64,000 nt of DNA from Paracoccaceae bacterium. Lineage in GTDB: Bacteria; Pseudomonadota; Alphaproteobacteria; Rhodobacterales; Rhodobacteraceae. The stretch spans positions 122,936-186,935 of the forward strand of contig JAOTXT010000001.1 of NCBI GenBank assembly GCA_029862205.1. The letters are read 5' to 3'. Shown piece after piece: positions 54,183-63,580 of the stretch (positions are counted from its first letter, which is position 1; each line of letters opens with the position of its first letter). The notes below the pieces were generated by a model. The model saw only the letters and a list, made by a program, of their open reading frames with translations. It was not told where the DNA came from and ran no database searches. The translations under genes were made by a program, and so were the position numbers.

Positions 54183-55691
54183 TCAATACCCATTGAACCC
54201 CTGGATCGACCATATCTGGAACGGCACCGAGCGGTCACGGTGGGTCTCGATCACGCCCTTGTCGATCTCGCGCGCCTCGGCGAAATGCAGGGCGATCTGG
54301 CCGGCACCGCGCTCGCTGACCAGCAGGATCGACCGCGCATCCCCCGGCTGCAACCCAACCGTCATCTCATAGTGGCTGCCTATGTCGCCGTCCGGGTTCC
54401 AGATCGCGATCTCGTCCCACGACAGGCCGCCGTAATACATGCACTGCGCCAGCCGCGTCTGGTCGTCGGACAGCAGCACCTCGGCCCCCTCCTCGGCCAT
54501 GGTCGCCAGCAGCAATTCGCAGATTGGAGCGCTGATCCGGGCCTCGGCAAAGGGATCCAGCCGCCGGGTCAGGCCCTGCGATTGACCCGCATAGAGACCG
54601 GTCACCACCCAGAGGGCCAGCGCCGCCGCGGCACCGACCCCCAGCTGCGCCTTAAGGGCCGGCGCACCGCTTGCGATGACCAGCCACCGGGCCGCCAGAA
54701 GTGCCCCGGCCACATAGGCCGGCGCCGCCCAGACGCCGTCCCCCCAGCTGATCAATGCCAACGCCAAGACCGAGATGACCGGCAAGACGCACAGCCACGC
54801 CATCAACCGCATTCCCCAATCCTCGATCCACCGGGCGCGATCCTTCAGCGCCAGCCAGATCGCGACGAAGAAGACCGGGCCGATTACCGCGGCCTGCACG
54901 ACCAAGGCTTCGAGCAAGTTCACGATATCCGGGTCAGTCCTACCCGCCGGCACCGCCAACAGGGGCGCGTCCTCTGCCAGCGACCAAAGCACCGTCGGTA
55001 GAATCACGGCGCCCGCCGCCAGTGCTGTGATGCCGGTGCCGGTCCAATACCGCTCTCGCGCCGAAAAGGCCCCATACGCCAAAGCGCCAGCGGCAAAGCC
55101 CAACATGCCACCGCCCGCCAGCAATCCCAGCCCGGTCAGGCCGCCCAGAACCGCCCACCAGAGACGCCCCTCGAATTCGGCCGCCCGTATCATCGCGTAG
55201 ACCGCGCCGGCCCAGAGCGCACTCAGAAACGGATCCGCCGAGAGGATCATCGAGGAATAAGAAACGCCCGGTGCCGCGGTATACCCGGCCGCCGCCCAAA
55301 ACCCGCTGGCGCCGCCCCAGAGCCGCCGTCCGGTCAGGAAAATCAGCCACGCGGCCGTGCCATGAGCCAGCACGCCCAAAGCGCGCAGCATGAACAGGCC
55401 GTCGCCGCTCATGTCAGTGACGGCGCGAACCGTCCACACAGGTAGCGGCGACACGCCGAAATAGCCCCAGGAGAGCTCTTGGCCGAGCGCCCAAATCCGC
55501 GCCTCGCCGTGATGCACAGGGAAGGGTTCGGTCGCGTTGACGGCCAAGCGCAGAATCAGAACGACCGCCAACAGCGCCAGGGTCAGCGCCCACCATGGTC
55601 CCTCGGGCTTCGGGGCCTCGGCCTTGCGCTTGCGCGCGGTCTTGCGCCGCGCCGCCTTGCCCTTGCTGGTCTCGCGCGCTTGCTGCGCCAT
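54183..55691 (-). CDS. GT39-type membrane glycosyltransferase
   Basis: 502 aa with a basic cytoplasmic N-terminus (KAARRKTARKRKAEAPK) and about ten membrane helices. It follows the GT39/ArnT pattern: an acidic residue after helix 1 (HHGEARIWALGQELSWGYFG, here a Glu in place of the usual Asp) and a C-terminal soluble domain. It would use a polyprenyl-phosphate sugar donor; the acceptor is unknown. Convergent with the liu cluster. Confidence 0.82.
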   Translation of the reverse strand: MAQQARETSKGKAARRKTARKRKAEAPKPEGPWWALTLALLAVVLILRLAVNATEPFPVHHGEARIWALGQELSWGYFGVSPLPVWTVRAVTDMSGDGLFMLRALGVLAHGTAAWLIFLTGRRLWGGASGFWAAAGYTAAPGVSYSSMILSADPFLSALWAGAVYAMIRAAEFEGRLWWAVLGGLTGLGLLAGGGMLGFAAGALAYGAFSARERYWTGTGITALAAGAVILPTVLWSLAEDAPLLAVPAGRTDPDIVNLLEALVVQAAVIGPVFFVAIWLALKDRARWIEDWGMRLMAWLCVLPVISVLALALISWGDGVWAAPAYVAGALLAARWLVIASGAPALKAQLGVGAAAALALWVVTGLYAGQSQGLTRRLDPFAEARISAPICELLLATMAEEGAEVLLSDDQTRLAQCMYYGGLSWDEIAIWNPDGDIGSHYEMTVGLQPGDARSILLVSERGAGQIALHFAEAREIDKGVIETHRDRSVPFQIWSIQGFNGY

Positions 55692-55822
55692 TCTTGGTCT
55701 CTTGCCCCGCCCGATTGCCCCTGCCCGGCCCGCGCGCGCTTTCTAGCCCATCAATCCGGGCCTAGGAAGGGCGCAGGCGAGCGGCTATTTGAAGAACCGG
55801 AGCAAACGAGCGAGAGGTCCCC

Positions 55823-58438
55823 ATGTGCACCGAGACCGCCCCATCGCAGCAGCCCACCCGGCTTGCAGATTACCGTCCGCCGGATTGGCTGGTGGATGGC
55901 GTCGAGCTGGTCTTCGACCTGGCGGCCCGGGCGACCAGGGTGCGCGCCAAGATCGTGTTCCGGCGCAACCCTGACCGGGCGGGAGAGGGTCCAGCGGCCT
56001 TGGCGCTGGATGGACGCCAGCTGACACTCGTCTCGGCCGAGATCGACGGCAAAGCCGTGGAGCCGGAGCTGACCCGCGAGGGCCTGCACGTCCCGGCGGA
56101 CGCGCTCCCGCGCGACGGCTTCCTCTGGACCTGCGAGACCGAGATCGACCCGGAAAGCAATACCGAGCTCGAGGGACTTTACATGTCCAAAGGCATGTAT
56201 TGCACCCAGTGCGAGGCCGAGGGCTTCCGCAAGATCACCTATTTCCCTGACCGCCCCGACGTGATGGCACCCTTCCGGGTCCGCATCGAGGCGGACCGCG
56301 CCGCCTATCCGGTCCTGCTCTCGAACGGCAATCCCGTCAGATCGGGCGACCTGACGGATGGCCGCCACTTTGGCGAGTGGCACGACCCGCACCCCAAACC
56401 CGCCTACCTCTTCGCGCTGGTCGCCGGTCAGCTTGTCAGCCACGACGACGGCTTCACCACCGCCTCGGGCCGAGAGGTCGCGCTCAAGGTCTATGTGCGC
56501 CCGGGCGACGAGGGAAAATGTGCCTATGCGATTGATGCGCTCAAACGTTCGATGCGCTGGGACGAGCAGGCCTATGGCCGTGAATACGACCTCGACCTCT
56601 TCATGATCGTCGCAGTCGACGACTTCAACATGGGGGCGATGGAGAACAAGGGACTGAACATCTTCAACTCCAAATACGTACTCGCGTCGCCCGAAACAGC
56701 CACCGACCGGGACTACGAGCTGATCGAGGGGATCGTCGCTCACGAATATTTCCATAACTGGACCGGCAACCGCATCACCTGCCGCGACTGGTTTCAGCTA
56801 TGCCTGAAGGAGGGGCTGACGGTCTTCCGCGATCAGCAATTCTCGTCCGACCAACGCTCGGCCGCGGTGCAGCGGATCGACAGCGTAAAGGCGTTGCGCG
56901 CCCGTCAGTTCCGCGAGGACCAGGGGCCGTTGGCCCATCCGGTGCGGCCCGAGGAATATGTCGAGATCAACAATTTCTACACGGCGACCGTCTACGAAAA
57001 GGGCGCCGAGGTGATCGGGATGCTGCGGACCCTGGTCAGGCCTGACGATTACCGCAAGGCGCTGGACCTGTATTTCGAGCGGCACGACGGCCAAGCCTGC
57101 ACGATTGAGCAGTTTCGGCAGTGCTTCGAGGACGCGACCGGGCGCGACCTGACCCAATTTGCCCGCTGGTGGAGCCAGGCGGGCACGCCCAGGATCAACG
57201 TCAGCGAAGATTGGGAGGATGGGCGCTACACCCTGACCTTCCGCCAGGAGGCGTCGCCGACCCCGGGACAGACGGAGAAGGCGCCGCTGGTGATCCCGAT
57301 TGCCGTGGGCCTGTTGGGCCAGAATGGGGACGAAGTGGTACCGACACAGGTGTTGGAGCTGACTGACGAGCAGCAGTCTTTCACCTTTGAGGGTCTAGGG
57401 TCACGCCCGGTGCCCTCGATCCTGCGCGGCTTCTCGGCGCCCGTGGTGCTGGAGCGGGAGGTCTCGGACGAAGAGTCCGCCTTCCTGCTGGCCCATGACA
57501 CCGACCCCTTCAACAAGTGGGAGGCCGGGCGGCGCTACGCCGTGCGGATCGCGCTTGGGCTTCTCGATGACGATGACGTCCCGTCGCTCTGGATAGACAA
57601 TATCCAGGCGCTGGCGCTCGACGAGCGCCTGGACCCCGCGTTCCGCGCCCTGGCGCTGGAGCTTCCGATCGACGACGAGATCGCCCGCGAGGTCGCCGGG
57701 CATGGCGGCCTCGCTGACCCGGATCAGATCCACGCCGCCCTGCGACGCATGCGCCGCGAATTGGGCACGCGGTTAACTGGCGAATTGGAGGAGCTCTACG
57801 CAGCGATGGCCTCCGACGGGCCCTACAGCCCCGATGCCGCCTCGGCGGGGCAACGTGCGCTCAAGAATCGCTGCCTGGCACTTCTGGCCGCCGCCGGCGG
57901 GGCGGACGCCTTCGCCCGCGCCGAAGCGCAGTTCGACGGGGCGGACAACATGTCAGACGCCCTACCCGCCCTGACCGCGCTGGCCCACAATGATGCGCCC
58001 GGCGCCGCGACACGGCTGGATGCGTTCCACGCCGAGTGGAAGGACGATCCGCTGGTGGTCGACAAATGGCTGGCGCTGCAGGCGACGGCGCCCCTGCCCC
58101 AGACGCTTGACCGGATCGAGGCGCTTACCACGCACCGGTCTTTCGACTGGAAAAACCCGAACAAGTTCCGCTCACTGATCGGCGCGCTGGCGGCGGGCAA
58201 CCCGGTGGTCTTCCACCGGGCGGACGGCGCGGGTTACCGCTTCGTCACCGATTGGCTGACCAAGCTCGACGCCGTCAATCCCCAGACCGCCGCGCGCGTC
58301 GCCAGCGCGTTCGAGATCTACCGGCGCTACGACGCGGGCCGCCAGGGACTGATGCGCGGCGAATTGGAACGCATGGCCGCGGTCGAAGCCCTGTCGCGCA
58401 ACACCCGCGAGATGGTCGAGCGGATGCTGAGGGCATGA
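55823..58438 (+). CDS. pepN: Aminopeptidase N (M1 metallopeptidase)
   Basis: 871 aa M1 peptidase of the proteobacterial PepN class. Substrate motif MGAMENKGLN, zinc site HEYFHNWTGNR with the distal Glu in LKEGLTVFRD, and the C-terminal helical domain. Removes N-terminal residues from peptides. Start ATG 55823. Confidence 0.96.
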   Translation: MCTETAPSQQPTRLADYRPPDWLVDGVELVFDLAARATRVRAKIVFRRNPDRAGEGPAALALDGRQLTLVSAEIDGKAVEPELTREGLHVPADALPRDGFLWTCETEIDPESNTELEGLYMSKGMYCTQCEAEGFRKITYFPDRPDVMAPFRVRIEADRAAYPVLLSNGNPVRSGDLTDGRHFGEWHDPHPKPAYLFALVAGQLVSHDDGFTTASGREVALKVYVRPGDEGKCAYAIDALKRSMRWDEQAYGREYDLDLFMIVAVDDFNMGAMENKGLNIFNSKYVLASPETATDRDYELIEGIVAHEYFHNWTGNRITCRDWFQLCLKEGLTVFRDQQFSSDQRSAAVQRIDSVKALRARQFREDQGPLAHPVRPEEYVEINNFYTATVYEKGAEVIGMLRTLVRPDDYRKALDLYFERHDGQACTIEQFRQCFEDATGRDLTQFARWWSQAGTPRINVSEDWEDGRYTLTFRQEASPTPGQTEKAPLVIPIAVGLLGQNGDEVVPTQVLELTDEQQSFTFEGLGSRPVPSILRGFSAPVVLEREVSDEESAFLLAHDTDPFNKWEAGRRYAVRIALGLLDDDDVPSLWIDNIQALALDERLDPAFRALALELPIDDEIAREVAGHGGLADPDQIHAALRRMRRELGTRLTGELEELYAAMASDGPYSPDAASAGQRALKNRCLALLAAAGGADAFARAEAQFDGADNMSDALPALTALAHNDAPGAATRLDAFHAEWKDDPLVVDKWLALQATAPLPQTLDRIEALTTHRSFDWKNPNKFRSLIGALAAGNPVVFHRADGAGYRFVTDWLTKLDAVNPQTAARVASAFEIYRRYDAGRQGLMRGELERMAAVEALSRNTREMVERMLRA

Positions 58439-58462
58439 TCGGAAAACTCGGTGGCGGGTTGG

Positions 58463-58523
58463 GTAGGGTGGGGTTTCACCCCACCATTGTGCCTCCGAGC
58501 GGTGGGGTAAAACCCCACCCTAC
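58463..58523. repeat. Inverted-repeat element carrying the stop codon of the ThDP-enzyme gene
   Basis: Arms GTAGGGTGGGGTTT... (58463-58485) and its complement (58501-58523), 22 of 23 positions paired, spacer 15 nt. It shares the GTAGGGTGGG ends with the 53205 element. The minus-strand gene's TAG (58522-58520) is in the right arm. Confidence 0.85.
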
Positions 58524-60115
58524 GGAAGAATAACCCTCTCATCGAACTCGATCACTGTTGGCCCCGCGCGCGCCGCCGCCTCGTGCAACAACCCCGGCAA
58601 TTGAGCTAGGTCAGTCATCCGCTCGACCGCGCAGCCATAGGCCCGGCCGATGGCAACGAAATCGGGGGTGTGTAGGTCAACGCCCACCGGCGTGATCTGG
58701 TGGCGCTCCATATAGCTCTTGATCTCGCCATAGCCCTGGTTGTTCCAGACCATGACGATGACCGGCAGCCGCTCCTCGACCGCGGCGCCAAGTTCCGCAA
58801 GCGTGAATTGCAAGCCGCCGTCGCCCGCCAGGCAGACAACCGGCCCACCAAGCGCCCGCGCCGCGCCAATCGCGGCGGGCAGGCCATAGCCGAGCGCCCC
58901 ATAGCCCGTCGCCGCGTTGAACCACCGCCGAGGGCCAGGCGCGTTGTAGAAAAGGTTGCCCGCATAGACCACTTGGGTCGAGTCGCCCACCAGCGCGGCC
59001 TGCGGCAGGCTCTCGCGGATCGTCTCGATGAACGTCACCGTGGTCCGGTAACCCGATCCGATTTCGTTCCATGCCGCCTCGCGCGCCGCCTGAGCGCGCG
59101 CCGCGCCGCCCGAAGCGGAAGCGCCCTCCCCCAATGCGCCGGCGAGCGCCACCGCCGCCGCGCTCGCATCAGCCAGCAACGGAATATCCGGCACAGCGCC
59201 CCGGCGCATCTGTTCGGCGTCGATCTCGGCCCGAATGAACGTGCCCGGCACCTGAAAGGCGCCGCTATCGGCCATGTCGTAGTCCGTGCGACCGATCTCG
59301 GTGCCGAGCGCCAGGACCACATCGGCCTCGCGTACCAGTTTGCACACGGCTTCGAGCGACGGACTGGCAGGCACGGCCAATGGATGCGCCTCGGGCAAGA
59401 TTCCGCGACCGTTGATCGTCATCACCACGGGCGCGCCCAAGCGCTGGGCCAACACCTCGATTGCCTTGGCGGCATCCTGCGCTCCGCCACCCGCCAGAAT
59501 GAGCGGATGCGCCGCGGCGCCGAGCGCCTCAAACGCCATACTCAAGGCCTCAGGCGCGGGCGCCGGACGCATCAAGGCGGTTGGCGCGTCGAGATCAACC
59601 GATCCGCCATCGACAGAAAAGAGATCACGCGGGATCTCGACGTGAACCGGCCGCGGCCGCGCGCCCTGGAACACGGCCCAGGCCCGGGCCAGCACCTTGG
59701 GCAATTCGCCGTGCGTCATTACTGTGTGCGAGAAGGCGGCGCATTGCGCGCCGATCAACCCCTGGCGGCGGACTTCGTGCAGATCGCCCGCTTCCATCCC
59801 CAAGGCCCCACGCGCGTTTACCGCCGAGATCACCAGCATCGGCACACTGTCCGCATAGGCCTGCGCCATCGGCGTCGCGATATTGGTCAGCCCAGGACCA
59901 GTGATCACGAAGGCGACCCCCGGCCGGCCGCTGATCCGCGCATAGCCGTCGGCCATGAAGCCGGCCCCCTGCTCGTGCCGGGCGGTCACGTGATGGATCG
60001 AGCTCGCCGCCAGACCCCGGTACATCTCGACCGTATGGACCCCCGGAATTCCGAAAACCGTGTCGACTCCATAGGCTTCCAGCCACCTGACCAGATTCTC
60101 GCCAAGCGTGGGCAT
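58520..60115 (-). CDS. ThDP-dependent decarboxylase (5-guanidino-2-oxopentanoate decarboxylase-like)
   Basis: 531 aa, acetolactate-synthase-like fold. The catalytic Glu is in TARHEQGAGFMADGYAR; ThDP/Mg motif GDGGLQFTLAELGAAVEERLP...WNNQGYGE is given by its GDGG and NN landmarks. In Rhodobacterales this type is annotated as AruI, of arginine transamination catabolism; other 2-oxoacids are possible. Start ATG 60113-60115 with GGGGAGGG upstream; earlier frame extension is not supported. TAG lies in the repeat at 58463-58523. Confidence 0.8.
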   Translation of the reverse strand: MPTLGENLVRWLEAYGVDTVFGIPGVHTVEMYRGLAASSIHHVTARHEQGAGFMADGYARISGRPGVAFVITGPGLTNIATPMAQAYADSVPMLVISAVNARGALGMEAGDLHEVRRQGLIGAQCAAFSHTVMTHGELPKVLARAWAVFQGARPRPVHVEIPRDLFSVDGGSVDLDAPTALMRPAPAPEALSMAFEALGAAAHPLILAGGGAQDAAKAIEVLAQRLGAPVVMTINGRGILPEAHPLAVPASPSLEAVCKLVREADVVLALGTEIGRTDYDMADSGAFQVPGTFIRAEIDAEQMRRGAVPDIPLLADASAAAVALAGALGEGASASGGAARAQAAREAAWNEIGSGYRTTVTFIETIRESLPQAALVGDSTQVVYAGNLFYNAPGPRRWFNAATGYGALGYGLPAAIGAARALGGPVVCLAGDGGLQFTLAELGAAVEERLPVIVMVWNNQGYGEIKSYMERHQITPVGVDLHTPDFVAIGRAYGCAVERMTDLAQLPGLLHEAAARAGPTVIEFDERVILP

Positions 60116-60263
60116 GTTGGGCTTCCCTCCCCGAGCTTTGTGGCTCGCTACCGCGTTGACATGCCCCGGGTCAATAAGGCCCGCAAAGCCACTGGCCTTG
60201 CCACGGTGGCACGCAAGATTTACATGCCCTATGAACCGAAGCCCGATGGATAGGATCGCGTCA

Positions 60264-60506
60264 ATGCCAGTGCCTGCCAGCGAGATCGAACGCCTGATCC
60301 GTGACGCCTTTCCCGAGGCCACGATCGAGATCAGGGATTTGGCGGGCGACAACAACCACTTTGCGGCGACCGTCGTCGCCGAGGAATTCCGTGGCAAGAA
60401 CCGCGTCCAGCAGCAGCGCATGGTGAACCAGGCCCTGAAAAGCATTCTGGACGGGCCGGACGCGCCCCTTCACGCGCTAGCGCTCCAAACCAGCGCACCC
60501 GACTGA
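60264..60506 (+). CDS. BolA/IbaG family protein
   Basis: 80 aa with the BolA fold (IERLIRDAFPEATIEIRDLAGDNNHFAATVVAEEFRGKNRVQQQRMVNQAL), ending LHALALQT. BolA proteins pair with monothiol glutaredoxins in Fe-S cluster handling; the glutaredoxin gene follows by 24 bp. Start ATG 60264, after TAGGA; 60246 is an in-frame alternative. Confidence 0.9.
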   Translation: MPVPASEIERLIRDAFPEATIEIRDLAGDNNHFAATVVAEEFRGKNRVQQQRMVNQALKSILDGPDAPLHALALQTSAPD

Positions 60507-60530
60507 TTTTCCTGGAAAGGACCGAACCCG

Positions 60531-60902
60531 ATGACCGACATCCAGACCGAAATCCGGAACACCGTCGACCAGAACGACGTGGTCCTGTTCATGAAGGGCA
60601 CGCCCCAAGCGCCGCAATGCGGCTTCTCGCGGCAGGTATCCTCGATCCTGAACTATATGGGCGTGGAATTTCAGGACGTGAATGTTCTAGCATCGGACGA
60701 CATGCGCCAGGGGATCAAGACCTTCTCGGACTGGCCGACAATCCCGCAGCTCTACGTGAAGGGCGAGTTCCTGGGCGGCTGCGACATCATCACCGAGATG
60801 ACGCTTTCGGGCGAGCTGGACGGCGTGCTCGAAAACAACGGGATCGCCTATAACAAGGACGCCGCCGAGGCGATCCGCGCCCAGAGCCGCCAGCAGGCCT
60901 GA
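60531..60902 (+). CDS. grxD: Monothiol glutaredoxin Grx4-type
   Basis: 123 aa with the CGFS motif (APQCGFSRQVS), FMKGTPQ, TFSDWPTIPQLYVKGEFLGGCDI, which is the Grx4/GrxD class that carries a [2Fe-2S] cluster with BolA. Coupled to the BolA gene. Start ATG 60531 after GGAAAGG. Confidence 0.95.
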   Translation: MTDIQTEIRNTVDQNDVVLFMKGTPQAPQCGFSRQVSSILNYMGVEFQDVNVLASDDMRQGIKTFSDWPTIPQLYVKGEFLGGCDIITEMTLSGELDGVLENNGIAYNKDAAEAIRAQSRQQA

Positions 60903-60933
60903 GCAGCGGCCTGGCGCCCGGAGGGCGCGCGTC

Positions 60934-61647
60934 ATGCAGATCTTCGTCGGCCTCGGCAATCCCGGCGCGAAGCACGCGCGCCAGCGCCACAACATCGGGT
61001 TCATGGTACTGGACCGAATCGCCGAGGAACACGGCTTCGGGCCGTGGCGCGCCAAGTTTCAGGGGGAAATCGCCGAGGGCCGGTTCGGCAGCGAAAGGGT
61101 CATGCTGTTGAAGCCCCAAACCTATATGAACCTGTCAGGCCAATCGGTTGGCGAGGCGATGCGGTATCTGAAGGCCGAGCCAGGGCAGATCTGGGTCTTC
61201 CACGACGAGCTGGACCTGGCCCCGGGCAAGGTCCGGGTCAAGTCCGGCGGCGGTCATGCGGGCCACAACGGATTGCGATCGCTGCATCAGCATATCGGCG
61301 AGGGCTACCACCGGGTGCGGATGGGGATAGGCCATCCGGGCCACAAGGACCGGGTATCGGGCTATGTGCTCCACGATTTTGCCAAAGCCGATCAAGATTG
61401 GCTGGACCCCCTCCTGGACGCTGTGGCGCGCGCCGCGGGCCAGTTGGCTCAGGGCGATGCCTCCAGCTTCATGAATGCCGTCGCCTTGGCGACACGCCCG
61501 GAACGATCGGATGCTCCGATAACCGAAATGAAACCGAGAACAAAGAGCGTAAAAGCCGAAACCGAGCCGCCGGCCGATCCGCAAAAGCCTCGCAAATTTG
61601 ATGACATTCTTGCAAACTTGCTCGCTAAATTCTCGCGCAATGGATAG
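60934..61647 (+). CDS. pth: Peptidyl-tRNA hydrolase
   Basis: Releases peptides from dropped-off peptidyl-tRNA. 237 aa: IFVGLGNPGAKHARQRHNIGF (catalytic His and Asn), KPQTYMNLSG, FHDELDLAPGKVRVKSGG, GGHAGHNGLRS. The C-terminal ~45 residues are a charged extension beyond the E. coli length (194). Start ATG 60934. Confidence 0.96.
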   Translation: MQIFVGLGNPGAKHARQRHNIGFMVLDRIAEEHGFGPWRAKFQGEIAEGRFGSERVMLLKPQTYMNLSGQSVGEAMRYLKAEPGQIWVFHDELDLAPGKVRVKSGGGHAGHNGLRSLHQHIGEGYHRVRMGIGHPGHKDRVSGYVLHDFAKADQDWLDPLLDAVARAAGQLAQGDASSFMNAVALATRPERSDAPITEMKPRTKSVKAETEPPADPQKPRKFDDILANLLAKFSRNG

Positions 61648-61713
61648 GTATGCGCTAGGTCTCCGGGCTTATGCAAATCATTGGAAGCCGACCAATAATC
61701 AGGGTGCCGTAAG

Positions 61714-63510
61714 GTGCGTGCCGAGCTAACCGACTTCTCCGATCTCTCGCTGGCCGCCGGGCGCGCGGCCTCGTTGCGGCTGCGCGCGGTCTTTTACGTG
61801 CTTGGCGCTGCGGCCGGTGCGCTCTATGTGCCGGGCGCGATCGTGGCAGCTTGCGTCGCGGGAATTACGATCGCCGAGCTTCTCGCCTGGCGCATCGGCA
61901 GACCTTTTGTCGAATCCAGCACAGATCGTCCAGCTCACGCCGAAAACCGCCGCGATATGTCACCGTTGCGCGTTGCGGTGGTGGCGACCGATGTCGTGGT
62001 CGCGGCAAGCCTGGGTGTTGTTTGGTTCTACGCAGCGCCAGAGAGCAGGATCCTGCCACTTTCCATGTTCATGGTCCCACTTGTCTCACTGGTTCAAGGG
62101 GGCCGAGGCACCTGCATGAACTTGCCGCGCCAGGCGATCTACTTGGCTGTCCTCGTGGCGTTGGCCGGTCGGGATGCGGTTCTCGCCCCTTCCGCAAACG
62201 GGCCGCGCCCGATTGTCGAGTTTGTCGCGGTTCTATTCCTGGCCGGTGCCATGCTTCTGGTATCGCAAGCGCGGCGCGCGACCTGGTTACGCCATCTGCG
62301 GCACGAGGCGGAACTTGCCGATTCGCGCGCCCGGTCGGTTGGCGAACTCGAGGCCAAGAGCCGTTTCATAGCCACCGTCAGCCACGAACTGCGGACATCA
62401 CTGAATGGCGTCATGGGAATGGCACAGACATTGCTCAGCACCGAACTGACCCCGCGCCAGCGCCAACAGGCCGAGGTGATCGCGGAATCCGGGCGCGGCC
62501 TGAACACCCTGCTCAACGATATCTTGGACTATTCCAAGCTAGAAGTCGGCAAACTCACCATCGAGACTCAACCAGAGGATCTACGCCAAAGCGTCGAGCA
62601 TATCGCTTGGCTGCACGGCCCCGCAGCCAGCGAGAAGGGCTTGGAATTGCGCGTCGAGGTTCGACCCGACGTGCCCGACCGGCTGATGATCGACGCGGTG
62701 CGGGTGCGTCAATGCCTGTCGAACCTGGTCTCGAACGCGATCAAGTTCACTGACGAGGGATCGGTCGAGATCAGCCTTTCGAGCGAGCAATGCGCCACCG
62801 ACGAGGACGGGACACCCTGGTATCTGGTGACGGCCGTCGTTGCCGATACCGGGATCGGTATCGCGCCCGACCTGGCACGTTCGTTGTTCCAGCCCTTCAC
62901 CCAAGCCGATGGCAGCATCTCGCGGCGCTTTGGCGGCACCGGCCTCGGGCTCAGCATCACCCGGCAACTGGCCGAGTCGATGGGTGGCTCGGTCACGCTG
63001 GAGAGCGACCCGGGTAAAGGCACGACCTTCCGGCTCTTCTTCCGCGCGAAGGGGATCGAAACTAAGTCGGACACAGGCGCAGAGCAGGTTCTCAAGCACA
63101 CTTTGAAGGACCAGCGGGTCCTGATCGCTGATGACGTGGCCACGAACCGGATCGTGATGCGCCTTTTTCTGAAACCATTGGGCGTGGAGGTGCGTGAGGT
63201 TGAGGACGGCGAGGCCGCGATGGCCGCCCTGGATAGCGGAGACTTCGATGCCGCGCTCCTGGATATCAACATGCCTGGCATGGACGGCGCATCGATCGCG
63301 CGGCGCCTGCGGGATTCCGGGCACGACGACATCGCCTTGGTGGCAATCTCGGCAGATAGTTCCGTCGCCGAGATCGAGGCCGGTGCGCATGGTTTCGACG
63401 GGGTCGTGACGAAGCCGATCAATCCCGACCAGCTTCAAGAGATCCTGACCCTAGCGATCAATCGGCGCGCAAAGCCGGCGCCGGAGACGGATACTCCGGC
63501 ACCGCAATAG
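61714..63510 (+). CDS. Hybrid sensor histidine kinase with C-terminal receiver domain
   Basis: 598 aa; about five N-terminal hydrophobic segments (residues 25-200), no obvious periplasmic sensor, HisKA ([15 protein letters not shown], phospho-His), HATPase ([37 protein letters not shown]), then receiver domain with Asp in [11 protein letters not shown]. The H box is HELRTSLN, with Ser where Pro is usual. Start GTG 61714. It lies between pth and ychF with no response-regulator gene in view. Confidence 0.9.
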   Translation: MRAELTDFSDLSLAAGRAASLRLRAVFYVLGAAAGALYVPGAIVAACVAGITIAELLAWRIGRPFVESSTDRPAHAENRRDMSPLRVAVVATDVVVAASLGVVWFYAAPESRILPLSMFMVPLVSLVQGGRGTCMNLPRQAIYLAVLVALAGRDAVLAPSANGPRPIVEFVAVLFLAGAMLLVSQARRATWLRHLRHEAELADSRARSVGELEAKSRFIATVSHELRTSLNGVMGMAQTLLSTELTPRQRQQAEVIAESGRGLNTLLNDILDYSKLEVGKLTIETQPEDLRQSVEHIAWLHGPAASEKGLELRVEVRPDVPDRLMIDAVRVRQCLSNLVSNAIKFTDEGSVEISLSSEQCATDEDGTPWYLVTAVVADTGIGIAPDLARSLFQPFTQADGSISRRFGGTGLGLSITRQLAESMGGSVTLESDPGKGTTFRLFFRAKGIETKSDTGAEQVLKHTLKDQRVLIADDVATNRIVMRLFLKPLGVEVREVEDGEAAMAALDSGDFDAALLDINMPGMDGASIARRLRDSGHDDIALVAISADSSVAEIEAGAHGFDGVVTKPINPDQLQEILTLAINRRAKPAPETDTPAPQ

Positions 63511-63580
63511 CTCCCGGGCTTGACCCGCTGACCGGCCCGTGCCACAGCGCGCACCGGTTGCGATCGGCGAGGTGCGCGAG

